A stretch of DNA of 64,000 nt from Manduca sexta (taxonomy: Eukaryota; Arthropoda; Insecta; Lepidoptera; Sphingidae), in NCBI RefSeq assembly GCF_014839805.1, contig NC_051130.1:1674001-1738000 (forward strand), read 5' to 3'. Below the pieces are notes generated by a model. It did not search any database and was not told the DNA's origin. It saw only the letters and a program-made list of their open reading frames with translations. Made by a program: the position numbers and the translations under genes. Position 1 is the first letter of the stretch, and each line of letters starts with the position of its first letter. This document shows, piece after piece, positions 34,035-47,175 of this stretch.

Positions 34035-34230
34035 CTAAATAATCTTCATATTGATGTCTCTGGATCGCCTTCGATCTTCTGCCTGATGAAATGTTGTATT
34101 AATGGAGACATTCAACGCACTGGAAACCTGCTCTATCCATCTTTGGGGTTTCGTCCTCGTGGTCTCTTCCCTTCTAACTTTCCAACTATGAGCAGCTTTT
34201 TCAAAATATATGGTTCCTTTTGATGCGTGT
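34035..34230 (-). pseudogene. Frameshifted C-terminal fragment of a LINE polymerase ORF
   Basis: The minus strand encodes PQRWIEQVSSALN, then INTTFHQAEDRRRSRDI, then a stop at 34035. This layout (basic Arg-Pro-Arg-Gly-Arg run, RWxxQV, HQAEDRxxW-like, stop) is the extreme C-terminus of non-LTR retrotransposon reverse transcriptase proteins in insects. Just upstream the matching frame is one base off, where GKRPRGRNPK can be read, so the copy carries a frameshift. It is a 5'-truncated dead LINE copy. The following DNA (33990-34034) looks like its short 3' untranslated end. Confidence 0.5.
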
Positions 34231-35154
34231 ACTGGCATATAAAATTTCTTAAAACTTGTTTTGGCTTCTGTTGCTCTAATAAAGAGCTCCATGTTAGGTG
34301 TTGATTAAAATTTATAATACGTGATATGTTGTAATACCTTAGGTTTTTCTTTATACTTTTGCAAACGATTTAAAAAAAATACAATTACATTAAATTTAAA
34401 TGCGTGTCATAATAATACGTTTGTTACACTATTTACTTACTTACTACAAAACATTGCTTTTTTTTATTATTATTTTTATTTTTATTATTATTTTTTAAAT
34501 TAGGAGTTTAAGAAGAAACAAATTAATAATTTCTTTGAACACTTTTTATTGAAGGAAAAGTTTCTACCTATTTTCTATGCTACCGTGCCCTGCAGGGTCC
34601 ACGATTATGTACTTTCCTTAATTCGTAAAACCTATATTTTAACAACTGTGGAGTGCAATAAATTGAATTGAATAAATTGTAATCAGTGGTATACCTTACA
34701 GATTAATAAAAAAAATACAATAAACAGCCTCATTGTGTAGTAGCCTCACTAAATGCACTATAAATTACGAAAGAGGAAAAATATCCGTTTATTTGGCTCG
34801 GTAAACAGAACGGCGCAAATATTTTTAGTTATTTGATCCGGACTCATCCGGGCTCTGGATAACCGGATTTGCTGACACGCACTTGTACCCACACATAGAA
34901 ACTGTTTGTATACTTTGTTTCTCAGTTTTTACATTTGGGTCATATTTGTAATAAAGACCAGATTAATATGGTGTTAGTATCAGAAATTATTTTGTATTCA
35001 GCCTTCTCACGGATTGTGGGTAAATTCTACTTCTCACATGCGTGTATAAAAAAGTTACACTCTAATCTATGCTCCCAAATTATTAGAAATAAAATGAGTA
35101 TCTATATTACCTTTTAATTACATGGTAATAATATACATAAAAAAATACATCCTA
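34231..35154. other. AT-rich non-coding DNA between the convergent genes
   Basis: 34220-34295 matches 49860-49915 (CTTCTGTTGCTCTAATAAAG), an old repeat. 34455-34496 is a T-rich low-complexity run. Otherwise nothing. Confidence 0.4.
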
Positions 35155-35335
35155 CTATTTCGGCCACGGCGGCATATTTAATCGAAGATCAGCCAGGTAT
35201 GCAAAATATATTACAGTGCACAAATATGTGTGCACTCTCTATTCCTTCACTATTATAGTCCGGTGAGACGACGACATGACCGAAGAGAGATCAGGTGCAG
35301 GACCAATAGCTTTACGTGCTTGCCAAGAAATATTA
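35155..35335 (-). repeat. SINE family C, 3' half
   Basis: GCCACGGCGGCATATTTAATC and GATCAGCCAGGTATGCA plus GTGAGACGACGACATGACC are the inverse of the 3' half of the copy at 39483-39890. Confidence 0.6.
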
Positions 35336-35940
35336 TATAAAACAGGAATCAGTGCATAAGTTATTTATTTAAACTTTGGATTTATAATTTAAGCTTAACT
35401 AGATGTTGAAATTAATTCATTTTATAATATATCGCTAATAATAAATTAATGTGCAAATTAGTAGGATTTATATGAGAAATCACCATATAGGGTGATTTTA
35501 ACATTGTATTAATAAATGAAATCATATACACGCCAAATCACTGCCAATATTGTGCAAAAATCATCCATGAGTAAAGAATATGTTCACCAAGTATCAAGGT
35601 TTTTACTTTTCTGATTTTTCATTTTGTAGTTAAGCGAATATGGCCTGTGCGTGATTGTATTTCTGAATGAATGTGTGATTTTGCCATAGCGATGAATTCT
35701 CTAAGAGTAGTAGTACTGGTATTAGGGCGTGTAAAAATTTTTTTTTTCCTATTTTCTTTTTTTACTTCCCGGTACAAATAAATTATTTTAAAGTGTAATA
35801 TTCAAAAAGGTAAGTATGTGATTCCATTTAGCAACGCAATATTTAAATGACCCTCTATATTAATGTATATGTATATAATTATTGATAAGATATCCACCAG
35901 AAAGATTATTACCAACTACTTATCCGACATTTCGAGATAC

Positions 35941-38900
35941 TTATGAACGAACATTTCTCTGTTGAGTAATGCAACACAAAACAATTTCCAAAACCAACAC
36001 CACGAAAGAGAGCCAAAACCCAAATGCGAGGATGATCAGCGGCGTGGAGAACTCCAAGATGCTGACGGAATAGATGCTGCTGTCAGGAGTCTTCACACAG
36101 GAGGGGCGGGGTTCGTCCCAGGCCCACTTAATCCGATACATTAGACCAGTTTCCATTATCTTCCTTATGCTGAAATGTATTTAATGTTTATTTTTGTATT
36201 TCTTCTAAGAGGGCGATCTGGAAATCATTTCGGAAGGCCTATGTTCAGCAGTTCACATCCTGCGGCTGATGATGATGATGATGATATTTATGTATTCATT
36301 TATTTATACAAGGACCTCCAATGAAAGATACACGGCATATAATAAAAACATGGTGTAGCATTTTCACAGTTAATAGTGTGACGTACTTCTTCAATTATAT
36401 GAAGTTTGGGACGATACCAAGATCATTGCTTCAAGGGGATGTAAAAAACAGTTTCGCGATTGCGTTACGTACAGTAAGTAGAATTTTTTAAGACCCAAAT
36501 GTCTCACCTGTCCAATGCCTTATTTCCAAAAAAATACATTAATATTGACAACGCACAAGTTCTCTAGTGCTGTATATTAACCATCTAAAAAGGTAGTCGC
36601 TTACAAGTCATTAATCTCCTTTTATTTCAAAGATATCATGAACGATTTCAATAAATGATCCCAATCTTTATTTTCGAACTAGGCCAATCAAAATAAGTCA
36701 TTTGTAAGCATATCGATTTTATTTTGTCCAATTAGTCTAATTTTCGCAACCTGTCAAATTAAGCTATTTAATCCATACCCGTAAGCCAAATGGTCTCTAT
36801 AAGGCGAATGCTTCTTCATCACAGCGCCCAAGCGATGAGGAGCATACATCGGCACATCCTGGATGTCACAGACCTCGCGCTCGCTGAAGGTCTTCTTCAC
36901 AATCCCGTAGGAGACGATGGTGTCAACGTGGAACGCGAACCCTCCCTTCTTCACCAGGGCCATGCCCTTCTCCGGGAGGAAGAAGTTCTCTGAGGCGCCT
37001 TGTTTGACTTTCCTTTTGTAGATTTCGAGGGCAACCAGGTCTGTGGTTCGCTAAAAAATATTTTTAAAAATTATTTAGACTGAGATTTTTTTGAGATGGA
37101 CAATCAACCGAAGCAGATTATCACTCATCGACTTAGATATTACCAGATTTCGCTTGCGGCTTCGCCTGGCGGAAAAACCTTACCACTACAAAAGGCACTA
37201 AATCATTGTAGCTATCCATAGGACTATATGAACGACACCAGCACCATCTAATAAAAAAATGTTTACAAGTATTTACTTCAACAAAAAATATTAAACTAAG
37301 ACGTGCTCTATACAAGTGCGAAATTCGTTCGGCGGTGTAGAATTTACATCTAATAAACATCCAGACAAATAAAAATCCAAAATTTTTACAAACTTTCACA
37401 GTCGTTTGTAAATATTGGTAATAAATAAAAGACTATGTATTTTATACAGTCTATACATGATAATATACTACTCATAAATAATCCCATAAAAGCCGAAATA
37501 GTCCAAATGTTCAAGACTACTCACTTGACCTTCTCTTTAATTGGAAAACAACAAACATCGATTCCATACCTTAAAATAATCTCTGTCATACAAAGCCTCT
37601 TCAACTCCAATTCTGAGATTACTTTCCAACAAATCCTTCAAAGTTTTAATGTTTTTCGGTGCCTCCATCAATAAAGTGGAAACCACAGATGCTGTATAAT
37701 ACTGATACAAGATGGCGGAATACACGAACGTTGAAAAAATTAAAATTTTCATCGAAGTTGATTGTTGTACTAATGATGTTCCTGGAAGTGGAAAAATGTG
37801 GTTTACACATTTTTTATAGCAAGCTCGATTGAGAGCATCGCGAAATGTTATAAAGTAACTATGCCCTCAAATCTTCAAATTACGAATCACTGGATGATAT
37901 CAGGTTTTAAACAGACTGGTATAACTGTGTCTACTGGCGAATGATAATAATTTCTCGTCAGTCAATATTCCACTTGAAGCCTATTCCGCTTACCAGGTGT
38001 ATTGGTATTACTTTACGGTGACCTTATAAAAACAAAATAATCCTGACAGTAGATACTACCACGATGCAAATTAGTTATACAGCTGATTACGTATTTCAAA
38101 CCACTACAATATCGTATGTATATATAGCTAATACTTACCTTGCTGACAAAGAGCTCCCCACAAAAACAGCAAAGCTAGACTCAAAGAAGAGTCTGAAGAC
38201 TGAGACCAGCTCAGCTTGAATATAACACACAGCACGACAGTAGAGAAGAGAAGAAGAGCCAGGACGCTGAACCACACGATGGTGCTGAGCGGCCGCGTGT
38301 ATATCGTATAGAGGCCACTAGGATGCTTTGGATGGCGGAAGATAAAGCTATGTCTGTAGACAATAAGAACACGACTTAAAAACTTGATGAGGATATTGCT
38401 GATCTGATCGTAAGCGCCACAATTATGTATAAAGAACATCCAGAAATTTTATCTTAGGTATTTCGTACTAAGTTATTAGAAATGCGAATGTTTGTGAAAA
38501 ATATTAGATGTTTGAATGGTTGTGATAAGTAAATGCCGTAATTGCTGAACGGTTCTGGATAAAATTTGGCACCCGAATAGACCATGTCCTGAATTAACAT
38601 ACAGCTTACTATTTGTCTAGATAATCAGATTTTAATTTAACCAATTTTTTTAAGTAGATGGCGCTGACGCCTTCCAGGTGGTGCTTTGTAGTACTAGAGT
38701 AATTTAAGAATTGTGGTAGCGCGAAAGGCTTTTCAGAAAAACGAAGCTGTGAGCAACACCTAGTTTTAATTATAAATTTTTACACTATACTATGCTCGAT
38801 ATTCTGAGGAACTAGATGTTGAGTATTATAATCCCTTAATTTTAGAACACAACTATCGCAAATTAGAGTCGTGTTTAATCAAGTATAAAAAGTTTTACAC

Positions 38901-40978
38901 CTTTCCAGTAATTAAAAAGAACTTGTCCTACCTCGAATGCCAAACCTCAGCTGTGTAGTCAATAATCTCGTTTCTGTCAGCCCTGAAGAAAATTGGAGAG
39001 CCGCCGATGTCCGTTTGTCCTCTCTGAAGAGAACCCACCATGCCATCGAAGCTGCCGTTCCGAATATAGCCCCACGAGTTGGTTCTTTGAAGATCATAAC
39101 TAAAAATATAATTGGGATAGTGTAGGTATGTGGTACGTGAATAATGGCGGTGTCGAAGTTGGTAAAATAGGAGATCGAATGTTCGTCAGAATTGTGTGCT
39201 TAAAGTTAGTCTCAAATTTCTATCCCGTAGCATAAAATTTACAAAACCGTGAGCGAAACCGCAGGTAAAAGTGAGTTCATTTTAAAATTTTAAATTTTGT
39301 ATTTTATAGTTACGATATCAATTAAATTTACTTTTACTGACAAAATTCTATCAGAGTGCTAACAGTGTAATGGAAAAAATAATGTAGATATAATCTAAAA
39401 TTTCATAAAAAATTCAATTAGCACTTTATATTGAAACTTTAACAACGGGCAATTTAATTTAATTACCAAAAAAATGACTGCCTGGATAGCATAGTTGTAA
39501 TCTACTCTATTGGTCTAATCTAATGGTACGAGTATGACTAACGCGCTGAAGTCCTGGGTTTGAATCCCGGGTCGGGCTAAAATAATTGTGACTGGGTTGT
39601 TCCATATTAAAAATTACTCAGTCGCAGCTCGGAGTCAGGAAGTTGACGGTGAGATACCTCCGTGCCTCAAAAAACAAGTTAAGCCGTTGGTCCTGCGCCT
39701 AATTTCTCTCAGGTTATGTCGGATTGCCGTCTCACCAGAAAACGAGAGTGAAGATACAGAGAGTGCACCTGTGTATTGCGCACACACTTGTGCACTATAA
39801 TATGTCCTGCGTACCTGGCTGATCTCTGTTAAGATTGGCTGCCGTGGCTAAAATTCGACCAGGAAGGAATCAATTTTTTAATAAAAAAAAATCTGAAATA
39901 TGTAACAAACTCCATATTTCCATCAGGTTGATACGCGAATCGCTATTCAACCGTAACTAAACTGTTTCACAATAAGTGGGTATAAAAAATAACATAAACC
40001 TACTCCATTCAGTAGGGTGGAAGACCCCTGCGAGGGGACTTATCCCCCAGTTTGTATTTACCTTAGGCATGCAGCCGGTCGTAAATATTATGCCAATGCA
40101 AGCACCGTGCTTGAATACTAGCTAGAATCCTTTTCATCCTAGTAAAAAGGACAGGGAGACTTCTGTTCCCAAAAAATACTTCCAAATAAATGCGACCGCA
40201 AGTAATATAATTATAGCAAAACTGTTTCTTAACTTAGAGATGTGAATGACGTAAAACATTACCAACATAATTACTTCAAGAATACTTACGTCATATTGTA
40301 CATATCTTTCAAATAATTCAGTAGTGTAATATATTTGAGTTTATGCAGAGAGTCGAATCCAACATGAGTGGCTTGCATCAGATAATGTTCAAAGGTTTCC
40401 TCTTCCAATTTCTTTAGAACAACGACCGCACAACTCAACACTACTCCACTAAGATCGTTCCTTCTTTTTGGATGTTCGATATTTAAAGAAGATCGCCAAT
40501 CTCCTATATGGACTGTTTTAAATATGCCATTTTTCTTAAATCCTGTATTGTATATTTCATATAAATTATATCCATTTTCAGTTTTATCAGCAATAGTAGT
40601 GTCAGAATCTATTTCAATGGGATATTGAGAGAGTTCTTTAACTGTAGAATTGATATCTTTAGTGATAAAAACCCATACGTAAGGGTTTTGGAAATTTATT
40701 CTCGAATCTTCACAATCAAAAATTTCTTTCCAATCTTCACAAGAACTATCTACTACAATGCCAACTCTGGATCGACGAACAGGTATTGAAATGTTAAGAA
40801 CCATATTGTTGCTTCTTATTTTATTATTGGTGAAAATTTTCTGAGCAGCTACAGCGATTTCTTCGCGCCAGCAATTGAAAATAATTACATCCTGAATGTG
40901 TTTTCTTTTGAAGATGTCAACTAGGAGGCGTAATTCAGTAGTGATATAGGAGAAAAACAGAAGATGGAAGGGGCTCAT
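35941..40978 (-). CDS. Ionotropic receptor, IR75 family, complete six-exon gene
   Basis: Variant ionotropic glutamate receptor, a ligand-gated cation channel subunit of olfactory neurons; insect IR75 members usually respond to acids or amines and work with a co-receptor such as IR8a. Exons, in transcript order: 40290-40978, 38932-39099, 38139-38353, 37570-37781, 36779-37050, 35941-36169. All introns are GT-AG (phases 2, 2, 1, 0, 2) and the sum is 1785 bp, 594 aa, the usual IR75 size. Residues 3-19 are hydrophobic (signal peptide). The S1 lobe has SWGYIRNGSFDGM (about 238-250) and GGSPIFFRADR (about 262-272), with the ligand-lobe arginine. TM1 is about 311-331, the pore loop about 338-358 (ending WGALCQQG), TM2 about 370-393 with the YTASVVSTLL motif, the S2 lobe begins RTTD (429-432) and contains ALVKKGGFAFH, and TM3 lies near the C-terminus. 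No frameshift or stop. The family call is firm; the exact IR75 paralogue is not decided. Confidence 0.93.
36218..36292 (+). repeat. RTE-type LINE 3' tail in receptor intron 5
   Basis: GGAAGGCCTATGTTCAGCAG then a (GAT)n run, the usual end of insect RTE-like elements. Confidence 0.6.
37140..37235 (-). repeat. Helitron-like end in receptor intron 4
   Basis: ACCAGATTTCGCTTGCGGCTTCGCC corresponds to the inverted CTAGT-type end found at 10429 and 7522. Confidence 0.4.
37890..38025 (+). repeat. Family D relic in receptor intron 3
   Basis: TTCTCGTCAGTCAATATTCCAC and a weak ACTGTGTCTACTGGC block follow the order of the complete copies. Confidence 0.45.
38485..38763 (+). mobile_element. Helitron-like relic in receptor intron 2
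   Basis: AATTGCTGAACGGTTCTGGA and GACCATGTCCTGAATTAACA lead to GAAGCTGTGAGCAACACCTAG at the 3' end, then T. This is a frequent lepidopteran Helitron-like end. Confidence 0.55.
39483..39890 (+). mobile_element. SINE family C in receptor intron 1, near full length
   Basis: A tRNA-like head has GGGTTTGAATCCCGGGTCG (box B). It continues with ATTACTCAGTCGCAGCTCGG and GTGAGATACCTCCGTGCC and ends in an A-rich run. The plus frame 39588-39800 lies inside it and is not a gene. Confidence 0.7.
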
Positions 40979-42904
40979 TTCGAATTCGTTGTTGAAAATA
41001 TATTATGCACCTGTCACACAAAAAAAGGCTAACATATCTCTTCCACAAAGTACATGTACAAATTTCAAATATAGATTGTTCAACTTTTATTCTACTTCTT
41101 TTTAAGTCTCAGGAACAGGCAGGATGCTGCTTTTTTGACAAATTTGGCTGAACATCTTTACAGAAGGCCTATCATCAGCGGACAGTGGACTTCATGTGGC
41201 TATTGATGAGGATGAGTATATTTATCAGACTGCTAAGTGTTTATTACATTTTACAACTAAACTGGAAAATATTATATTAATTTATTTGATAGGTATCTTT
41301 TCTCTGATTATTGGCAAATCAAGCCCTATAAATTACTTTATGATAGTTTCTAATGTTTATATTTCAATAAGTGTACGTTTTTTCTACCGACCCCATAACC
41401 GACACTATATTCTATTTGTAAAGGCTTTAAATGGCCTTATATTTATGTACCTTTAATATTGTTTAATATAGCTGTAAAATTCCCAAAATAATATTAAAAA
41501 GCTACACAAATACCACCAAAGTTTCTCCGGTAATTTTATAAATTTCAACAATGGAAGGGTTACAATTTGTTAATTGAAATGTTGATTGTTTGCAACAAGG
41601 CCTTTAATCGTCGACGCAGTTCAACTTACTGTTTATTAGAATATCTTAATACCCATTTGAATAGAATAAGCACGAACGTGCTTCAATCGTATTGTGATAA
41701 GATCAAACTAGATATTGCTGGAACAGCTCTATTTTTCACGTTGAAAATGTCTTACAACTACTTGGAACGTCTTATGCGATAGTGAGGTTAAATTTTGTTA
41801 AGATTTTTTAGGATTAAGGACTTTTTAGAGGTATAACGAGTGCTTATTTTTTATGTAGTGCTTAACTACTCATCGAATGTAATGGATAATAGAGTGGATA
41901 AATGATAATAATGGAAACGCGGGAAGATTATAGTTTGCCTGTTCGTTCTCATTCTATAAATAAAAATGATATGTGCTTAAAACTATTTACTCACTAAATA
42001 TGAACATTGTCTTTCATGTATTTAATAATCAAAATTCACTGAATTTTATTTCCAGATCAGACAATCGTAAACGACGTAAGACTACATAAACCTGCCTACC
42101 TGAATCTTAAAACCAACCAATGAAAACAAACTGTCTATTTACATTGCTCGTTTTCTACATCATTGCTCGTAATAACGAAGATTGGAGTTATTTGCATATT
42201 GAAACACGAATTGACAGCATAAATATCTGATTGAAGGGAAAATTTCACCCATCAGTGGCTTGTATTAGAAAAGGTAAATGTTATCAAATTAGTCACGCCA
42301 CTTCTAATATTTTTCTTTTACATTTTTCTATGTAGTAAAGCCAAATTTTAGATATGTATTTGCGTACAGAATGATGCCAGCTCGACTGGAGCTATAGCAA
42401 TATCGAATACCAACACTTGATTTCAACTAAACTCGTATATTATTTACCGAACAACTTTTGCCGCCTTTTGGTTATAAAATAAATCCGAACATGAATCCAC
42501 AAAGTTTTTTAATTCACTCACGTGAGGCTTTGGAGATTGGCCAAAACATTGTCGTAAAAGGTTAAGCCGCGACTTCCACCCTCAGTTAGACGCCAAAGGA
42601 ATAATAAATTAATTTCAGTCTATCGCAAACTCGATTTTATTATTTTCGAAGTTATAACAGAAGAAAAACTGTTACTAAAGATTTAAATCATAGACAGTTG
42701 CTTCTAGATAATTTGATTAATGATTAAATTTAGTTGAAGCTACTTTCAACTAACTAACCGTTATTTAATTTAGAAGTAATCAGTTTCATAATAATCGTAT
42801 AAAACGATGACAGATTGTTGTCTCTATTTTGTGTTAGAAAAGGTTTACAGAGTACATAGTTAATTCTCAAACTTGCATGGACGAATAGATGCTGATAGTC
42901 GATA
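40979..42904. other. Region upstream of the receptor and beyond
   Basis: 41135-41220 (GAAGGCCTATCATCAGCGG, then GAT-rich) is a second RTE-type tail. The plus frames 41196-41456 and 41567-41782 show no motif. No promoter element could be assigned to the receptor. Confidence 0.4.
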
Positions 42905-43195
42905 GTGTGGAAGAGTTTTTATGTAGTGACCATGTACCACAGCAATGTCTATTTTTGCCACCAAGCAGTAGTGTGTAGTCACTGTTGTGTTCCGGTTTGA
43001 AGGACATTGTAGCCAGTGTAGCTACTGGACATAATAAGACTTAACTTTTTATGTCTCAGGATGGCGAGCGCAGTGGAATACCACACAATGCTTTATAATT
43101 CAAGGTGTTGGATGGTGTTTCTACTGTTTATGAGCGGTCGTACCATCAGGCGAATGGCAAACCCGTCTCGTCAATAAAAAAAATAGCAATCACAG
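42905..43195 (+). repeat. Metulj-like SINE copy
   Basis: CCAAGCAGTAGTGTGTAGTC, then ACATTGTAGCCAGTGTAGC, then GCGAATGGCAAACCCGTCTC and an A-rich tail. Confidence 0.8.
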
Positions 43196-43617
43196 CAATT
43201 AACGTCCACCTTTAAGCATATATGTTAAAGACAGCTTTTAACAGGTAGAGTTTAGAAATATATTTGAGGTAAGCCTATATACATCCAACAGTAGACATCC
43301 TATAGCTAATGAAAATTACGATGCTGATATACTGATGTTAACGTACGCCACGTCACTTTCTTACACAACCTAAATCTTAAATGTCCTTTCATTCTTAAGA
43401 ATTTATAAAACTGATAAGATTCTCACTTCAATACCCAAGGCAATCAAAAACTCGATCGAAAATACAATTGGTAGGATTGGATTTTTGTATACAGGCTCGC
43501 TGGCAGGCCATTTCGCCTAAGGGCCTGTTTCACATGTTACAAGTCAAATTTATTTGATTTATTGAATTAAATGGCTAATGAAGATAGTACATACTCATTT
43601 TATTACTATTTATTTTT

Positions 43618-43800
43618 TAGGACTATTTACTGGTAGTCGTCACTATGCCGGCCTGTTGGAACTAGATATTCACAGATTGATCCCGAAACGACACACTTAC
43701 GCGGGCCACTGTGGCGGGTTTTAACTTTTAACACCTCGTGTATGGCGCTATCCGGGCGGATATAAAATATATCCACCAGCAAAGTATAAGCATATAGTGT
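43618..43800 (-). repeat. Dispersed repeat, family D
   Basis: Inverted order: CACTATGCCGGCCTGTTGG, GGGCCACTGTGGCGGGTTTT, TATCCGGGCGGATATAAAAT. Confidence 0.7.
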
Positions 43801-46070
43801 AGGTTTATATAGTTGACCCCGTTGGTAGTAATAAATACAAATTACGAGTCCACTTAAACTGTTTATAACATTACAGGTACATGCAAATAAGTTAAATTAA
43901 CACAAATATGCACGTTTTCGTATTTAACGAGTATTAATCCACGATGTGAAATCAGGTAAATGACTCTCTGTGTATGTTTTTTACTTTCAGGTTTCACTAC
44001 ACTGGGCCTTTAAATTATAGTGTAGACCTAATAATGATAATAGATGATGTACCGCTTGTAAGTATCTGGAAATCTTTAGGAGAGGGCTCAGTTCAGCAGT
44101 TGACTTCCAAAGGCTGACAGTGATGAGAGATGTTGATTGACAGTCTTTAGATTTGTGCCGATCCGCCTTACTCCTTACTGGATGGGTACTGACTGCCCCG
44201 GAAAGCGGTTCATAAAAATGAGCCAAGATGGCGTGCTTTTTTCTGTGTGAACAATTGGTCCCGTGTCATACGAAATATATCTCATCACGTTCCTCATCTT
44301 ATACATTATTTTTTTATATTGATATATCAATTAAACCTTTAACACTAAGCGGCAGCGTACTAAGCTGAGATCCATGATATTCTGCCTTATTACTAGACCT
44401 CGCAACATGGGTTTAGATTCAAAATAAACTGATGGTACTATTGAGCGATGAGAAAGCAGTCAATCAAGTCGGCCCACAATTCTCAAAGAAATCTGTGTAG
44501 ATACATAAAACATACAAACACGCATTCAGAAACTTTAAACCTTAGCAGCCCGGGATAAGGAATTGTTTTCAATATAACTGTCCCTCGCAGCTCGTCCCTT
44601 ATAATCGGACCGCTATAAGCTTGGTAAAATAATAATGCTGCAATATTCGTTTTTCTCATTCCCACAATTTAAAAGCCGATGCACAGTTCCACCGACACCG
44701 GACGGTCCGATCCGCTCCGCACTGAATTTTAAAATGAAACCTGCAAAGTTTGCCAAGCACTTTGTCGCTCAGTAAACTGACGTTTATCTGGCACTTAATT
44801 ATTTTATCCATCTTGGTTCATTAATAACGAATAAACCTGTGGTAGTATGCTGATGTGATACAGCAGAAGCGAAACCAAAATCTGGTGAAGAGCACAATGA
44901 TGAATAGGTTGATTGCAGTATGGAATCTCTTCCATATTACTCTCGTAAAGAAGACTAACACGTGAATGAAAATGAGAGATCAATTTTGATACTCGTGAAC
45001 TTGTTGGGCGTTAATACGATGAAAACTCGTGCGCCGATACCAAGCATTGTATCTTCCTAAGTTGCGATGTCGAGAGAAGCGAATGTTGTGTGTATGTAGT
45101 TTTACTATGTAGGTGTCTAAAGGTACCTAAACAGCGGCAATTACGTAGTGTGAGGTGTGTATAGCAAATAAAAAATAGTAAATACTTTTAACGAACCGGT
45201 TGGCAGTCGTCTATTCCTTATCTCCCTTATCACCGACCCAAAATATTAGTTTGAAGCCACCGTACGTGGTCTTCAATCGCAACGTTCAAGTCTTCTGTCT
45301 CTTTTACTTTTCAGGTTTTAGGAAATTATCTTTTTATTATCTTCTTGTAGCTAGATGTCACGATGACCCCGTGTTATCAGTCAACACATTTCGCTTTAGT
45401 TTAAGGTCGAAGCTGTAACATAGGGAGAGTACCTATTGACTTAATTTACTATACGATTTTCACCATGGCGATTGGTAATTCCGGCTATTTATTTAGTACA
45501 TCATGTACCGGTTATTTGTGAAATGTTCCTGAATATGGTTTTTAGATTAAGCAAACTAAAATACAATATTTTGTTATATTTAACAGCGCATTAGACTAGC
45601 ATTTCCTACAAATGCACGGAGAAAATTTTTAGTAACTTGTACTACTTGAAAGTGTTTAAACCAATGATTAAAGTCTATTAATCCTTACAAAGGAGATAGA
45701 TTTGTATCTAATTATTTTTATAAATCGCCCAAACCTTAGGTTTCAACCACCTATAATACATAAAAATCTATATCAAAATGCCAACTATCGATACATTTTT
45801 CGTCATTTTTTGAGTACATAGAATAAGACACGTGAAAGTAGAAAAGTATGTCATCATTTTTATTAGTATCTTATAGAATATTTTATAGAACATTCGTGAG
45901 ACGACAAACTTCAATAGATGCTAATGCAATGCTAAAGTCGATTGTACTAATTAGGTAAATTTTGGCGTGACACTAAGACTATTTATGATGTATCTACCAG
46001 TGGCGAAGAGTGGATTTTTTTCGAAAGGGGGTTCCCTTTACATATACTCAATAATTCAAATATAATTAAT
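43801..46070. other. Non-coding DNA
   Basis: 44690-44730 is a GC-rich patch (GACGGTCCGATCCGCTCCGC) of a kind seen in lepidopteran MITEs. The frames at 43987-44226 and 45200-45418 carry no motif. Confidence 0.35.
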
Positions 46071-46265
46071 GAATGTGCAATTTCGAAAAGGACACATTTC
46101 CGAAAATGGAATTGTTTAGGAAATGGAAATTTTCTACAGCAGTGTATAAAATTATTAATTTATTTTTGGGTTAGAATTTGGGTTCTATCAGCAATAAAAA
46201 TTTACAGATGTTTTGTTGTTATTTGTTATTATATACACATTTGCCCTTTTCGAAATTACATATTC
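46071..46265. mobile_element. 195-bp MITE, second copy of the 6009-6232 family
   Basis: GAATGTGCAATTTCGAAAAGG at the left, CGAAATTACATATTC at the right; shares GTTTTGTTGTTATTTGTTATT with copy 1. Confidence 0.75.
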
Positions 46266-46895
46266 AAATATAGAAATGACTTTTAATCATTAATGTACGC
46301 AATACCCCGGCTATCTGCTAAACTCAAAACTGTATATTTCATAAGTAACGTTCTATACTTATTTAACCGGTGCACATGTGTTAAGCCTAAGTGTACTACA
46401 CAGTTGAATATGAATTATATTCCAAATGAAATATATAGTTAAAACAATTTACCTTAATAAGTGTATTTATTATCTATGCTTTGTATATCCTGAAAAAAAT
46501 ATCCCAACTATAATTCCGCTTCACACAGTACAATATTAATAAAGGCCGCTGTAATAACAGCGGCATATTAAGACAATATCATTTGCTGCGAAATGAGTTG
46601 TGACTACGAATAGAGAGGACGGTAGGGTAACTTAATTTCATATTGGCTCGATGAAATCCCAGTAATATAAAGCAATACCTATACTATTTAAAGTTATTGT
46701 CAACTAATAAATTACTGTTGATTAAGCAATGTTTATTAAAGACATTGTCACTACCAGGCACAGGATGTCCGCCGCTGAACATATGCCTCCAAAGACTTCC
46801 AGACCAACAGGTTTCAAGCGATATGGTTCCACGGAGTTTTTTTTTTGTGTATCGGTCCCCGCAGTCAGCACCGAGCGAAACCTGCGAAAGAGATG

Positions 46896-47175
46896 CTGTA
46901 ACCCCCTGGCTTAGCAACTGCAAAGCCCTGGAGGAAAGTTGGCAGGGGATATCTAGGGTAGCGTAGTGTGGGAGAAGGAAAAGGAACCTTCTTAGTATTG
47001 GCGGAGCGGAGAAGGCCAGGAAATATTCGAATCTGATCTGAAATCTGCGAATGGGATACTGGAACCTCCCGGTTTAGCAACAGCAGAGATCTGGAGGAAA
47101 GTTGGGAGAGAGAAGGAAGTGTGGGGGAAAGATAAGGAAACCTCCTAGGATAGGAGGAGGAGAGAAGGCCAGGAA
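46896..47175 (+). repeat. Two tandem copies of repeat family G
   Basis: CCCTGGAGGAAAGTTGGCAG and TCTGGAGGAAAGTTGGGAG mark two units of about 140 bp, each with GGAGAAGGCCAGGAAAT near its end. A third copy is 51155-51335. Likely fragments of a retroelement; overlapping open frames on both strands are not genes. Confidence 0.55.

Noticed and set aside
39588..39800. 70-codon plus frame
   Set aside because: Entirely inside a SINE in receptor intron 1.
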